A stretch of 20,063 bases of DNA from a virus, in IMG/VR virus record IMGVR_UViG_3300031957_000140, positions 1 to 20,063 of that record. One strand, 5' to 3'. The translations under genes and the position numbers were made by a program. Positions within the stretch are counted from its first letter, which is position 1, and the number at the start of each line of letters is the position of its first letter. Positions 1 through 6,817 of this stretch are shown here, one piece after another. The notes under the pieces are model-generated. The model saw nothing but the letters and a program-made list of their open reading frames with translations. It was not told the origin of the DNA and did not search any database.

Positions 1-261
1 GCTAAGTCTAAGAAACACTCGGATCTCTACACTGATGAGAATCCAAAAGGCACGATTACAGGTTTAAAGTTTGCTACTGAGAAAGATGCGATGGCATCTG
101 TATCTAAGATTAAACGGTCAGGGAGATCACACGCACATAAGATCCAAGCTGCTATTGCTATGGAACAACGAGCCAGAGTTGCTAAAAAAGCTGGCGCTGC
201 AAAGGTGTATAGGGGATACATCAACGCAATGAAGAAAAAAACGGAGGCTCGTAAAAAATGA
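1..261 (+). CDS. Partial small basic phage protein (5' end missing)
   Basis: The reading frame is open from the first base to a TGA at 259-261, giving 86 residues of a protein whose start lies outside the window. It is rich in lysine, arginine and alanine and contains TDENPKGTI, the patch SGRSHAHKIQAAIAMEQRAR and a C-terminal run KKKTEARKK. From memory this resembles a short uncharacterised protein type seen in marine phages and some algal viruses, but I cannot name a family with certainty. The basic character would fit nucleic-acid binding or an internal virion role; that is inference. Its stop overlaps the start of the next gene in an ATGA arrangement, suggesting coupled translation. Confidence 0.7.
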   Translation, partial: AKSKKHSDLYTDENPKGTITGLKFATEKDAMASVSKIKRSGRSHAHKIQAAIAMEQRARVAKKAGAAKVYRGYINAMKKKTEARKK

Positions 262-578
262 ACTTCGATAATAAAATTCCAATTGCAGTTATTATTACCG
301 TGGTCCTTCAGGCTGCTGGTATTATCTGGTGGGTTAGCCAACAGGCTCATACAGTTAAGAGTCTAAAAGAAGATGTGGGTGGCCTGTCGTCTAAGATGGC
401 GATTGAGCAGAACGTAAATCTTCGTCGTGATGTAGCCGAGCATCAGCGTAAAATTGAAAATCTTATGGAAGAAGTTCGCGCTAATAATATGGTGGGTGAT
501 CGTCTAGCAGAAGTTTTACGTCGCGTATCTGTTATCGAAACAGAAATGAAATACCTTCGTGATGAACGAGGACGTTAA
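258..578 (+). CDS. Small membrane-anchored coiled-coil protein; holin or spanin-like candidate
   Basis: This 106-residue protein has one hydrophobic segment at about residues 7-27 (ending IIWWVS), followed by a charged, heptad-like helical region to the C-terminus (for example RKIENLMEEVRANN). That layout, a short N-terminal membrane anchor with a coiled-coil tail, is shared by several phage lysis proteins (class III-type holins, inner-membrane spanins) and by structural membrane proteins. Sequence alone does not choose between them, and no endolysin lies beside it. The start overlaps the upstream stop (ATGA) and the stop overlaps the next start (TAATG), so it is translated within a tight chain. 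A similarly built protein is encoded at 19355-19588. Function is not assigned. Confidence 0.75.
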   Translation: MNFDNKIPIAVIITVVLQAAGIIWWVSQQAHTVKSLKEDVGGLSSKMAIEQNVNLRRDVAEHQRKIENLMEEVRANNMVGDRLAEVLRRVSVIETEMKYLRDERGR

Positions 579-817
579 TGGCTCTTAAAAAATCACAGCA
601 GAGTCTGAAGGATTGGACTAAACAAAAATGGCGTACTAAGTCTGGCAAGAAATCGTCAAAGACTGGTGAGCGTTATTTACCTGAGAAAGCTATCAAAGCC
701 CTTAGTCCAGCAGAGTATGCAGCTACGAGTCGTGCTAAACGCAAAGGCACTAAGGCTGGTAAGCAGTTCGTAAAGCAACCTAAGCGAATTGCAGCAAAGA
801 CTAGAAAGTATAGATAA
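578..817 (+). CDS. Small highly basic protein, conserved type in marine viruses
   Basis: This 79-residue protein is dominated by lysine and arginine, with the core WRTKSGKKSSKTGERYLPEK followed by AIKALSPAEYAATSRAKRKG and a C-terminal patch ending KRIAAKTRKYR. I recall near-identical short proteins in marine phages and algal viruses, where they are annotated only as hypothetical. No enzyme motif is visible. The charge suggests DNA or RNA binding, possibly in the virion, but that is inference. It starts inside the previous stop (TAATG) and is followed after 12 bases by a gene with its own AAGGA ribosome binding site. Confidence 0.75.
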   Translation: MALKKSQQSLKDWTKQKWRTKSGKKSSKTGERYLPEKAIKALSPAEYAATSRAKRKGTKAGKQFVKQPKRIAAKTRKYR

Positions 818-829
818 AGGAAAATTAAT

Positions 830-1753
830 ATGGCCCTGCAATTCGCTATAGCAATCCCGATGGCAATGAATGTTGCTAGAGTGATTAGTCAACAAGGTAT
901 AAAAGCAGCGATCAAACGATATGGTCCTGAGACTGCCAAGATGGTCAATAAAAATATGAATGCCCTTCGTAAAAAATTTCCAGATATTCTTGGTCCTCAG
1001 AAAAAAACTAGAATGGACCCATCCAGATCTAAAATGGTCAAAGAAAAATATATGGATAGTAAAGGTAAATTTTACTCTGATGAGGCTGCAAAAAAATTAA
1101 AAGATCAAGCGGCAACAAACAGAAGAGCTATCGGGGCAGGGGCTGCTGTAGTTGGTGGAGGTGCTGTTCTTCTTACAGGTAATGAAGATAAAGATAGTAG
1201 CATCGTGCAATCAGCAGCGGCAAAGGGTGCTCCTAAAAAACCTGCTGGATTAACTCCTAGTCAACTGAAAACTAAAATGGAAAAAAGACGCCAAGATATT
1301 AAAGAATCTAAATCAGATAAGGGGTCCAGAGCTTCCCTAAGACGTTTTGAGGCTAAAACAGAGCTGGCTCGACAGAAAGAATTAGATGCTGTTGGCCCTG
1401 GCCCTGACATGAAAAAACGATCTATGCCAAAGAGAAAAGAACCAAGTAGTCCTACAAGAAATATTAGAACTCGTCCAGAACCTAAAGGTCCAAGAGATCA
1501 AAATTTAAGACCTCTTACTGCTGAAAAAGAAAAGCCACCTAGAGTTCCTAATACTAGCTCTCGTAAAAAATCTGAGTTTGGTTTAGACACTCTTGCAGAT
1601 CGTGATAAGATGAAAAGATTTATGAAAGATCGTTTTAATATCACCGTGACCTATGATGACGACGAAGATCCTGGTGATACGGCAAGCAGAGCCAAAGGCG
1701 GTTTGTTTACCCGTCGTGGTGCGCTTTACAATAAACCAGCGAGGAAAAAATAA
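830..1753 (+). CDS. Hypothetical basic protein with C-terminal GGLFTRRG tag
   Basis: This 307-residue protein is not recognised as a known family. The N-terminal 20 residues are hydrophobic (MALQFAIAIPMAMN), and a second glycine/alanine-rich hydrophobic stretch lies near residues 100-116 (AIGAGAAVVGGGAVLLTG), so one or two membrane contacts are possible. The rest is lysine-, arginine- and proline-rich and probably disordered, with an acidic patch (YDDDEDPGD) before the C-terminus. Residues 289-300 read KGGLFTRRGALY, a peptide echoed at the ends of the next two proteins. The start is supported by AAGGA about 10 bases upstream. The stop overlaps the next start (TAATG). An internal virion or membrane-interacting protein is possible but unproven. 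Confidence 0.75.
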   Translation: MALQFAIAIPMAMNVARVISQQGIKAAIKRYGPETAKMVNKNMNALRKKFPDILGPQKKTRMDPSRSKMVKEKYMDSKGKFYSDEAAKKLKDQAATNRRAIGAGAAVVGGGAVLLTGNEDKDSSIVQSAAAKGAPKKPAGLTPSQLKTKMEKRRQDIKESKSDKGSRASLRRFEAKTELARQKELDAVGPGPDMKKRSMPKRKEPSSPTRNIRTRPEPKGPRDQNLRPLTAEKEKPPRVPNTSSRKKSEFGLDTLADRDKMKRFMKDRFNITVTYDDDEDPGDTASRAKGGLFTRRGALYNKPARKK

Positions 1754-1923
1754 TGAGCGTCAACAAAATTAAAAAGGTTGTGGGTCAATTAAAAAAAGCT
1801 TCTGCTCTTCACGGTAAGCAAGCTGGTATTATCATGAAACATGCAGACTCTATGGCTAAGATGAAGAACGGTGGATTTACTCGTAAGGGTCCGTTGAAGT
1901 CTAGTAAAACTGCAAAGTATTAA
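1753..1923 (+). CDS. Very small basic protein with C-terminal GGFTRKG tag
   Basis: This 56-residue frame starts at ATG 1753-1755, overlapping the upstream stop, and ends at TAA 1921-1923. It begins MSVNKIKKVVGQ and has a helical, lysine-rich body with histidines (KHADSMAKMK), then NGGFTRKGPL and a basic end. It fills the space between two supported genes with no other coding alternative, and its C-terminal motif matches its two neighbours, which strongly supports it as real. Function is unknown. Small size and charge fit a minor virion or nucleic-acid-associated protein; this is inference. Confidence 0.75.
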   Translation: MSVNKIKKVVGQLKKASALHGKQAGIIMKHADSMAKMKNGGFTRKGPLKSSKTAKY

Positions 1924-1924
1924 T

Positions 1925-2266
1925 ATGACAGAAAAAGTTGGTGTTAGAGTTCCAAAACTTAAAACTAAGTATGGTCGTCCTGTATATAAAACAAAATCAG
2001 GTAGGCTTGTATCTGAAAAATCTATTACTTTAAAAGATAATAATAAATTTATAAATATTCCAAGTATACATAACGGTGTTCAATATAGTGAAGATAAAAT
2101 ATTTGATATGTATAAAAAAGGAAAAATAAAAGCAACTAGCTCTCATAAAGATATAAAATCCGCAGAGGAGGCTGCTCAAAAAAGAAGCGATAAAGCCTTT
2201 GAAGGTATAGACCTTAATAAGTATAAAGCTGGTGGGTTTGTTACGAGACGAGGACCAATTAGGTGA
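1925..2266 (+). CDS. Small protein with PSIHNG/TSxH-type domain and C-terminal GGFVTRRG tag
   Basis: This 113-residue protein has a recognisable core at about residues 18-90: a GRPVYKTKSGRLVSEKSIT strand region, INIPSIHNG at 43-51, YSEDKIFDMYKKGKI, then TSSH at 71-74 and a helix EEAAQKRSD. I recall similar short modules, standing alone or within larger virion proteins of marine podoviruses, built as strand, PS/T-hydrophobic-x-G, helix and helix. They lack a firm function. The last residues, AGGFVTRRGPIR, repeat the tag on the two upstream proteins. No strong ribosome binding site precedes the ATG, so it probably depends on translation of the previous gene, one base upstream. Its TGA overlaps the GTG start of the terminase small subunit. 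Confidence 0.75.
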   Translation: MTEKVGVRVPKLKTKYGRPVYKTKSGRLVSEKSITLKDNNKFINIPSIHNGVQYSEDKIFDMYKKGKIKATSSHKDIKSAEEAAQKRSDKAFEGIDLNKYKAGGFVTRRGPIR

Positions 2267-2634
2267 CAGAGCAACAGGAAAAGTTTTTGAATGCCTTGTT
2301 TGGTGAGGCGCAGGGTAACTTTAGGGAAGCCATGAATATTGCTGGCTATGCCTCTACAGAATATCCTGCCCGACTAATCCGTAGTCTAAAGTCAGAGATT
2401 ATGGAACGGGCTGAATATATGTTGGCGGCTAATGCTCCTAAAGCTGTGCTGTCCATGTCAGGTATCTTAGATGATCCTAGTGCTCTAGGCAACAAAGATA
2501 GACTAGCAGCGGCCAAAGAGATTCTTGATCGCGCTGGTATTGTGAAGACTGAAAAAGTAGAACATAAAACAAATGGGGCGGCTATCGTATTTTTACCGCC
2601 GCTAGAGGAAGAGGATGGCACATCCGAAGATTAA
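2263..2634 (+). CDS. terS: Terminase small subunit
   Basis: The 123-residue product would recognise phage DNA and hand it to the large subunit for packaging. The N-terminal half (TEQQEKFLNALFGEAQGN, then MNIAGYASTEYPARLIRSL) reads as a helix-turn-helix of the kind found in phage TerS proteins. The section DRLAAAKEILDRAGIVKTEKV is a common TerS feature ahead of an acidic tail (LEEEDGTSED). I chose the GTG at 2263 because it overlaps the upstream TGA (GTGA) and gives the full N-terminal helix; the first in-frame ATG would cut into it. The gene overlaps the large subunit gene by 20 bases, the usual TerS-TerL coupling. The call rests on position and motifs. Confidence 0.8.
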   Translation: MTEQQEKFLNALFGEAQGNFREAMNIAGYASTEYPARLIRSLKSEIMERAEYMLAANAPKAVLSMSGILDDPSALGNKDRLAAAKEILDRAGIVKTEKVEHKTNGAAIVFLPPLEEEDGTSED

Positions 2635-4438
2635 TCATCTAAGATCTGAAAAGTACAGAGCTAGAGGTAAGTTACCTTTTGGTTTTGACAGAGAAGTAGA
2701 TGAAGACGGAGTAGGTTGGCATGTTCCCGATCCAAAGGCGTTAGAACTTTTGGGTGAGGCTATTGAGCATGTTAGATCAGGGCGTTCAGTTAGATCTGTT
2801 GCAGCTTGGCTGGAAGCAGAAACGAACCGTAAACTATCTGGAACTAGACTACACAAACTTGCCTGGACTAAGGAAGAGCTTGATGACAGACGCAAGAAAC
2901 GTCGTAAGAAACTTACTCCTGAACAACGCAAGCTTGAAGATCTTAAAAATACTGAGAAGCAAACTCGGATTAAAGCAGAGCAAGCTAAACGCCGACTAGA
3001 TAAAGCTAAATCTAAAAAAGAACAGTCCATCGTAGAGGGTCTTGATTTTGCAGATGAGCCTATTGAAGATACTAGAGAAGTTGCATTCCGCCCTAATCCT
3101 GGTCCCCAGACAGACTTTTTGTCGGCTAATGAGCGGGAGGTATTTTACGGCGGGGCTAGAGGAGGGGGTAAGACTTACAGTCTTCTTATTGCTCCTCTAC
3201 GTTTTGTTGACAAGCCTACGTCTCGTGCATTACTAATTCGTAGGTCAATGCCTGAATTGCGTGATGTTATCTTTCAAACGCAACAGATTTATCCAAAGGT
3301 GGTCCCTGGTGCAAAGTTCAAAACTCAGGAGAATACTTGGCACTTCCCATCCGGTGCTCGTATTGAGTTCGGATATTGCGAAAATTTACAAGACGTTTTG
3401 CGTTATCAAGGTCAATCGTATTCTTGGATCGGCGTAGACGAATTACCACAGTACGGTTCTCCTGATGTGTGGCACTTCCTAAGATCCTCTTTACGGTCAG
3501 CGGATACTAGCATACCGCTTCACATGAGGGCTACAGGAAACCCAGGTAACATTGGATCTCGTTGGGTAAAAGAATTATTTATTGAGCCAGCAAAACCTAA
3601 TACACGGTTTGCAGAAAAAGTAGAATATGAATTAGAGGGTAAGACACTTTCTACTGAGATTACCAGAAAGTTTATTCCTGCCTCAGTTTGGGATAATCCT
3701 TATCTAACTCAAGACGGCAGCTACATTGCTATGTTGGCATCGCTGCCAGAAGTTAAACGTAAGCAGTTTCTTTATGGAGACTGGGATGTTGTTGAAGAAG
3801 GCGCGTTCCCTGACTTTAACAGAGCAACTCATGTAGTAGAGCCTTTTGAGGTTCCTCATGGTTGGACTAGGATCAGGGCTGCTGACTTTGGGTTCTCTTC
3901 TCACTCTGCTATTTTGTGGGGTGCTATAGATTACGATAATAACATTTGGATTTATAGAGAGCTTTATGTCAACCGACTAACGGCAGATCAACTAGGTCGC
4001 ATGATTAGAGAAGTTGAAGAGGGCGACGGACGAATCCATGACGCAGTGTTGGATAGTAGTTGCTGGGCTAGACGAGGGGACAGAGGACCATCCATTGCAG
4101 AAACTCTAAATGCAGAGGGTTGTAGATTTAGACCGTCTGATAGATCACCAGGATCTCGCGTCAGTGGTAAGATTGAGATTCACAAAAGACTAATGGTTGA
4201 TGAAGATACTGACGAACCGGGGATTAGATTTTTTGAAACGTGTCCTAATGTAATTAGACAGTTAGCATCTATCCCACTAGATAAAAGAAACCCAGAAGAT
4301 GTCGATACTCATGCGGAAGATCACGCTTATGATGCACTGAGGTATATGGTTTCTTCTAGGCCAACTAACTTACGAACTGCGTATGAAAACACACCCAAAA
4401 CAAATTGGCGTCCCTCTGACAACCGATTTGGATATTAA
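2615..4438 (+). CDS. terL: Terminase large subunit with extra N-terminal DNA-binding-like domain
   Basis: This 607-residue protein is the packaging motor: an ATPase that drives DNA into the head and a nuclease that cuts it. Walker A is GGARGGGKT at 179-187, Walker B is WIGVDEL with D275/E276, and the coupling motif is ATGNPG at 306-311. The RNase H-like nuclease has candidate metal-binding aspartates D424 (AADFGF), D480 (AVLDSS) and D573 (HAYDALRY). Unusually, about 150 residues precede the ATPase. Residues 17-85 (RGKLPFGFDREVDEDG, then VPDPKALELL and SVRSVAAWL) look like the helical recombinase domain that follows the catalytic part of serine recombinases. A long charged, probably helical linker (88-138) comes next. 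The ATG lies inside the small subunit gene, as is typical. Confidence 0.95.
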   Translation: MAHPKINHLRSEKYRARGKLPFGFDREVDEDGVGWHVPDPKALELLGEAIEHVRSGRSVRSVAAWLEAETNRKLSGTRLHKLAWTKEELDDRRKKRRKKLTPEQRKLEDLKNTEKQTRIKAEQAKRRLDKAKSKKEQSIVEGLDFADEPIEDTREVAFRPNPGPQTDFLSANEREVFYGGARGGGKTYSLLIAPLRFVDKPTSRALLIRRSMPELRDVIFQTQQIYPKVVPGAKFKTQENTWHFPSGARIEFGYCENLQDVLRYQGQSYSWIGVDELPQYGSPDVWHFLRSSLRSADTSIPLHMRATGNPGNIGSRWVKELFIEPAKPNTRFAEKVEYELEGKTLSTEITRKFIPASVWDNPYLTQDGSYIAMLASLPEVKRKQFLYGDWDVVEEGAFPDFNRATHVVEPFEVPHGWTRIRAADFGFSSHSAILWGAIDYDNNIWIYRELYVNRLTADQLGRMIREVEEGDGRIHDAVLDSSCWARRGDRGPSIAETLNAEGCRFRPSDRSPGSRVSGKIEIHKRLMVDEDTDEPGIRFFETCPNVIRQLASIPLDKRNPEDVDTHAEDHAYDALRYMVSSRPTNLRTAYENTPKTNWRPSDNRFGY

Positions 4439-4449
4439 CAGGAGTTACT

Positions 4450-6594
4450 ATGTCCGATACCTACGAAAATGATACTATTAATGTTCTTGACGACGGTGAT
4501 GAAGATAGAGGTTCGTATAGTAACATTGTGAGTTACGTTGAGGATAGATTTGAAAGAGCAAAGGATGCAAGGTATCATGATGAATCAAGATGGCTACAAT
4601 CGTATAGAAACTATCGGGGTATCTATGGCCCGGACGTTCAGTTTACTGAAACGGAAAAGTCGCGTGTGTTTATTAAGGTTACGAAAACGAAAGTGTTGGC
4701 GGCGTATGGTCAGCTAATTGATGTACTGTTTAGTCAGAACAAATTTCCGATTAGTGTAGATCCCACTACACTTCCTGAAGGGGTAGTTGAATCTGCCAAT
4801 GTAGATGTTGCTGCTCAACAAGCTGAAGAACAATTTGCTAATCTATATGGCTTTCCAGGTGATGGTAAAGATTTACAACCCGGAGATACAGCACAAACAC
4901 TACAAGAAAAGCTTGGGCCATTAGAAGATAAACTAAAAGACATTGAAGGTTTGGAAGAAGGTCCAGGTCTTACTCCTACTTCGCTTACGTTTGAACCAGC
5001 CCAAGTTGCTGCTAAAAAGATGGAAAAGAAGATTAAGGATCAGCTAGAAGAATCTGCTGCTACCCGACATCTACGACATAGTTGTTTTGAATGTGTGACG
5101 TTTGGCACTGGGATCATGAAAGGTCCGTTTGCTTTTGATAAAGAATATTCTAATTGGGATGATGACGGTGAATATGATCCAATTATGAAAACAGTACCAC
5201 AGGTAGAACATACATCAATTTGGAACTTCTATCCTGACCCTGATGCTTACAGTATGTACGATTGTGACTATGTTATAGAGCGTCATCGTATGACTAGATC
5301 ACAGGTAAGATATCTAAAAAAGCGTCCCTACTTTAGATCTAGTTCAATTGAAAAAGCAATTAAGTATGGGCCAGACTATGTTCGTGAGTGGTGGGAAAAC
5401 GATCTTGACGATAATCAAACCGCTGAAGGAAACGCAGCTTATTCTGGCACTGGTATTGAAAGATTTGAAGTTTTAGAGTTTTGGGGTACTGTTGATGCTC
5501 AGATCGCTCGTGATAATAACTTGGAGATTCCTGATGATTACAAAGATGAAGATGAAGTTCAAATCAATTGTTGGGTATGTAACGGCGAAGTCCTGCGCCT
5601 TGTTATCAACCCTTTCACGCCTAAGCGTATCCCTTATTTCGCAACTCCGTATGAAGTTAACCCATACTCTTTCTTCGGCGTGGGACTCGCTGAGAACATG
5701 GATGATACGCAAACTCTCATGAATGGTTTCATGCGATTAGCAGTTGACAACGCTGTTCTCTCTGGGAACCTGTTAATCGAAGTAGATGAATCTAACCTGA
5801 CTCCTGGTCAGGACTTAACTGTTTATCCTGGTAAAGTTTTCCGCAGACAAGGCGGTGCGCCAGGACAAGCAATCTTTGGTACAAAGTTTCCTAATGTGTC
5901 CGGTGAGAATATGATGCTCTTTGATAAGGCGCGTGTTCTTGCTGATGAGTCCTCTGGTCTACCGTCGTACTCTTATGGACAAACAGGTGTTCAAGGCACT
6001 GGTCGAACTGCATCTGGTATCTCTATGCTGATGGGTGCTGCTAGTGGTTCTATTCGCACTGTAATTAAAAATATTGATGACTATTTGTTACGTCCTCTAG
6101 GCGAAGCTATGTTTGCATTTAATATGCAGTTTGACTTTGACCCAGAGATTAAAGGTGACCTAGAAGTAAAAGCTCGTGGCACTGAAAGCTTCATGCGTAA
6201 TGAGGTTAGATCACAAAGATTAATTAGTTTCTTACAGATTGTAAGCAATCCTACACTAGCACCGTTTGCAAAATTTCCATATATCATGCGTGAGATTGCA
6301 CAGACTATGGACTTAGATGCAGACAAAATTACAAATAACCCAGAAGAAGCAATGCGTCAAGCACTTCTTTTACAACAAATGCAAAAAGAAATACAAGAAC
6401 AACAACCTAATGCAACTTCTGTTGGACAAGATCCGATGGGTACTGGAGGTGGTACAATCGGCACAGGACAAGCCCCAGTTCCAGGTGAACAAGGCGCACC
6501 AACAGGCGGTGGCCCTCAACCACAACAACAGCAACAACCTCAACAGAGTTTACCTCCTGAAATTGTTCAAGCATTACAACAAGTAGGTGGATAA
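4450..6594 (+). CDS. Portal (head-tail connector) protein
   Basis: This 714-residue protein would form the ring through which DNA enters and leaves the head. Evidence is its position right after TerL, its size (close to podovirus portals of the P22 class) and portal-like features. These are an N-terminal helical region with a YHDESRWLQSYRNYRG motif, aromatic-rich WNFYPDPDAYSMYDCDYVIE around residue 260, FEVLEFWGTVDA near 338, and the helical stretch DDTQTLMNGFMRLAVDNAV. A low-complexity acidic insertion lies near residues 110-190. The last 50 residues are glycine-, proline- and glutamine-rich, with a CAA/CAG-coded poly-Q stretch around 6518-6546. AGGAG about 6 bases upstream of the ATG supports the start. 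The stop overlaps the next gene (TAATG). Confidence 0.9.
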   Translation: MSDTYENDTINVLDDGDEDRGSYSNIVSYVEDRFERAKDARYHDESRWLQSYRNYRGIYGPDVQFTETEKSRVFIKVTKTKVLAAYGQLIDVLFSQNKFPISVDPTTLPEGVVESANVDVAAQQAEEQFANLYGFPGDGKDLQPGDTAQTLQEKLGPLEDKLKDIEGLEEGPGLTPTSLTFEPAQVAAKKMEKKIKDQLEESAATRHLRHSCFECVTFGTGIMKGPFAFDKEYSNWDDDGEYDPIMKTVPQVEHTSIWNFYPDPDAYSMYDCDYVIERHRMTRSQVRYLKKRPYFRSSSIEKAIKYGPDYVREWWENDLDDNQTAEGNAAYSGTGIERFEVLEFWGTVDAQIARDNNLEIPDDYKDEDEVQINCWVCNGEVLRLVINPFTPKRIPYFATPYEVNPYSFFGVGLAENMDDTQTLMNGFMRLAVDNAVLSGNLLIEVDESNLTPGQDLTVYPGKVFRRQGGAPGQAIFGTKFPNVSGENMMLFDKARVLADESSGLPSYSYGQTGVQGTGRTASGISMLMGAASGSIRTVIKNIDDYLLRPLGEAMFAFNMQFDFDPEIKGDLEVKARGTESFMRNEVRSQRLISFLQIVSNPTLAPFAKFPYIMREIAQTMDLDADKITNNPEEAMRQALLLQQMQKEIQEQQPNATSVGQDPMGTGGGTIGTGQAPVPGEQGAPTGGGPQPQQQQQPQQSLPPEIVQALQQVGG

Positions 6595-6815
6595 TGGATA
6601 CTAAACTTGCTAAACAAGTTTTACCCTTAGTTAATACGGCACGTTTTACAGAGTTATTAGAATTGTACTTGAATGAAAAAATTAATGAGCATCATCGTGT
6701 ATTAGAACAGTCTGATGATGTAGCAACTCTGCATAGGGCGCAGGGTGCAGTTACTGCGCTAAAAAAACTATTGCACATGAAAGATGAAGTGCAGGGATCA
6801 GCAAGAAGGGATTAA
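6594..6815 (+). CDS. Small helical protein following the portal, function unknown
   Basis: This 73-residue protein appears wholly helical: LVNTARFTELLELYLNEKIN, a histidine-containing segment (EHHRVLEQSDDVATLHRAQG) and a basic helix ending KDEVQGSARRD. Comparable short helical proteins sit directly after the portal gene in many podovirus-like genomes, without a settled role; assembly chaperone or head component are both possible. Its start overlaps the portal stop, giving stoichiometry-linked translation. No cysteine, membrane segment or enzyme motif is visible. Confidence 0.75.
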   Translation: MDTKLAKQVLPLVNTARFTELLELYLNEKINEHHRVLEQSDDVATLHRAQGAVTALKKLLHMKDEVQGSARRD

Positions 6816-6817
6816 TT

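Noticed and set aside
2754-2999. Overlapping + strand frame inside the terminase gene
   Set aside because: The terminase frame is continuous with clear motifs, and this frame has no ribosome binding site or recognisable content.
5744-5749. Isolated TTGACA hexamer
   Set aside because: It lies within the portal gene with no TATAAT-like sequence about 17 bases downstream; similar isolated copies occur in the terminase (near 3206) and fibre genes.
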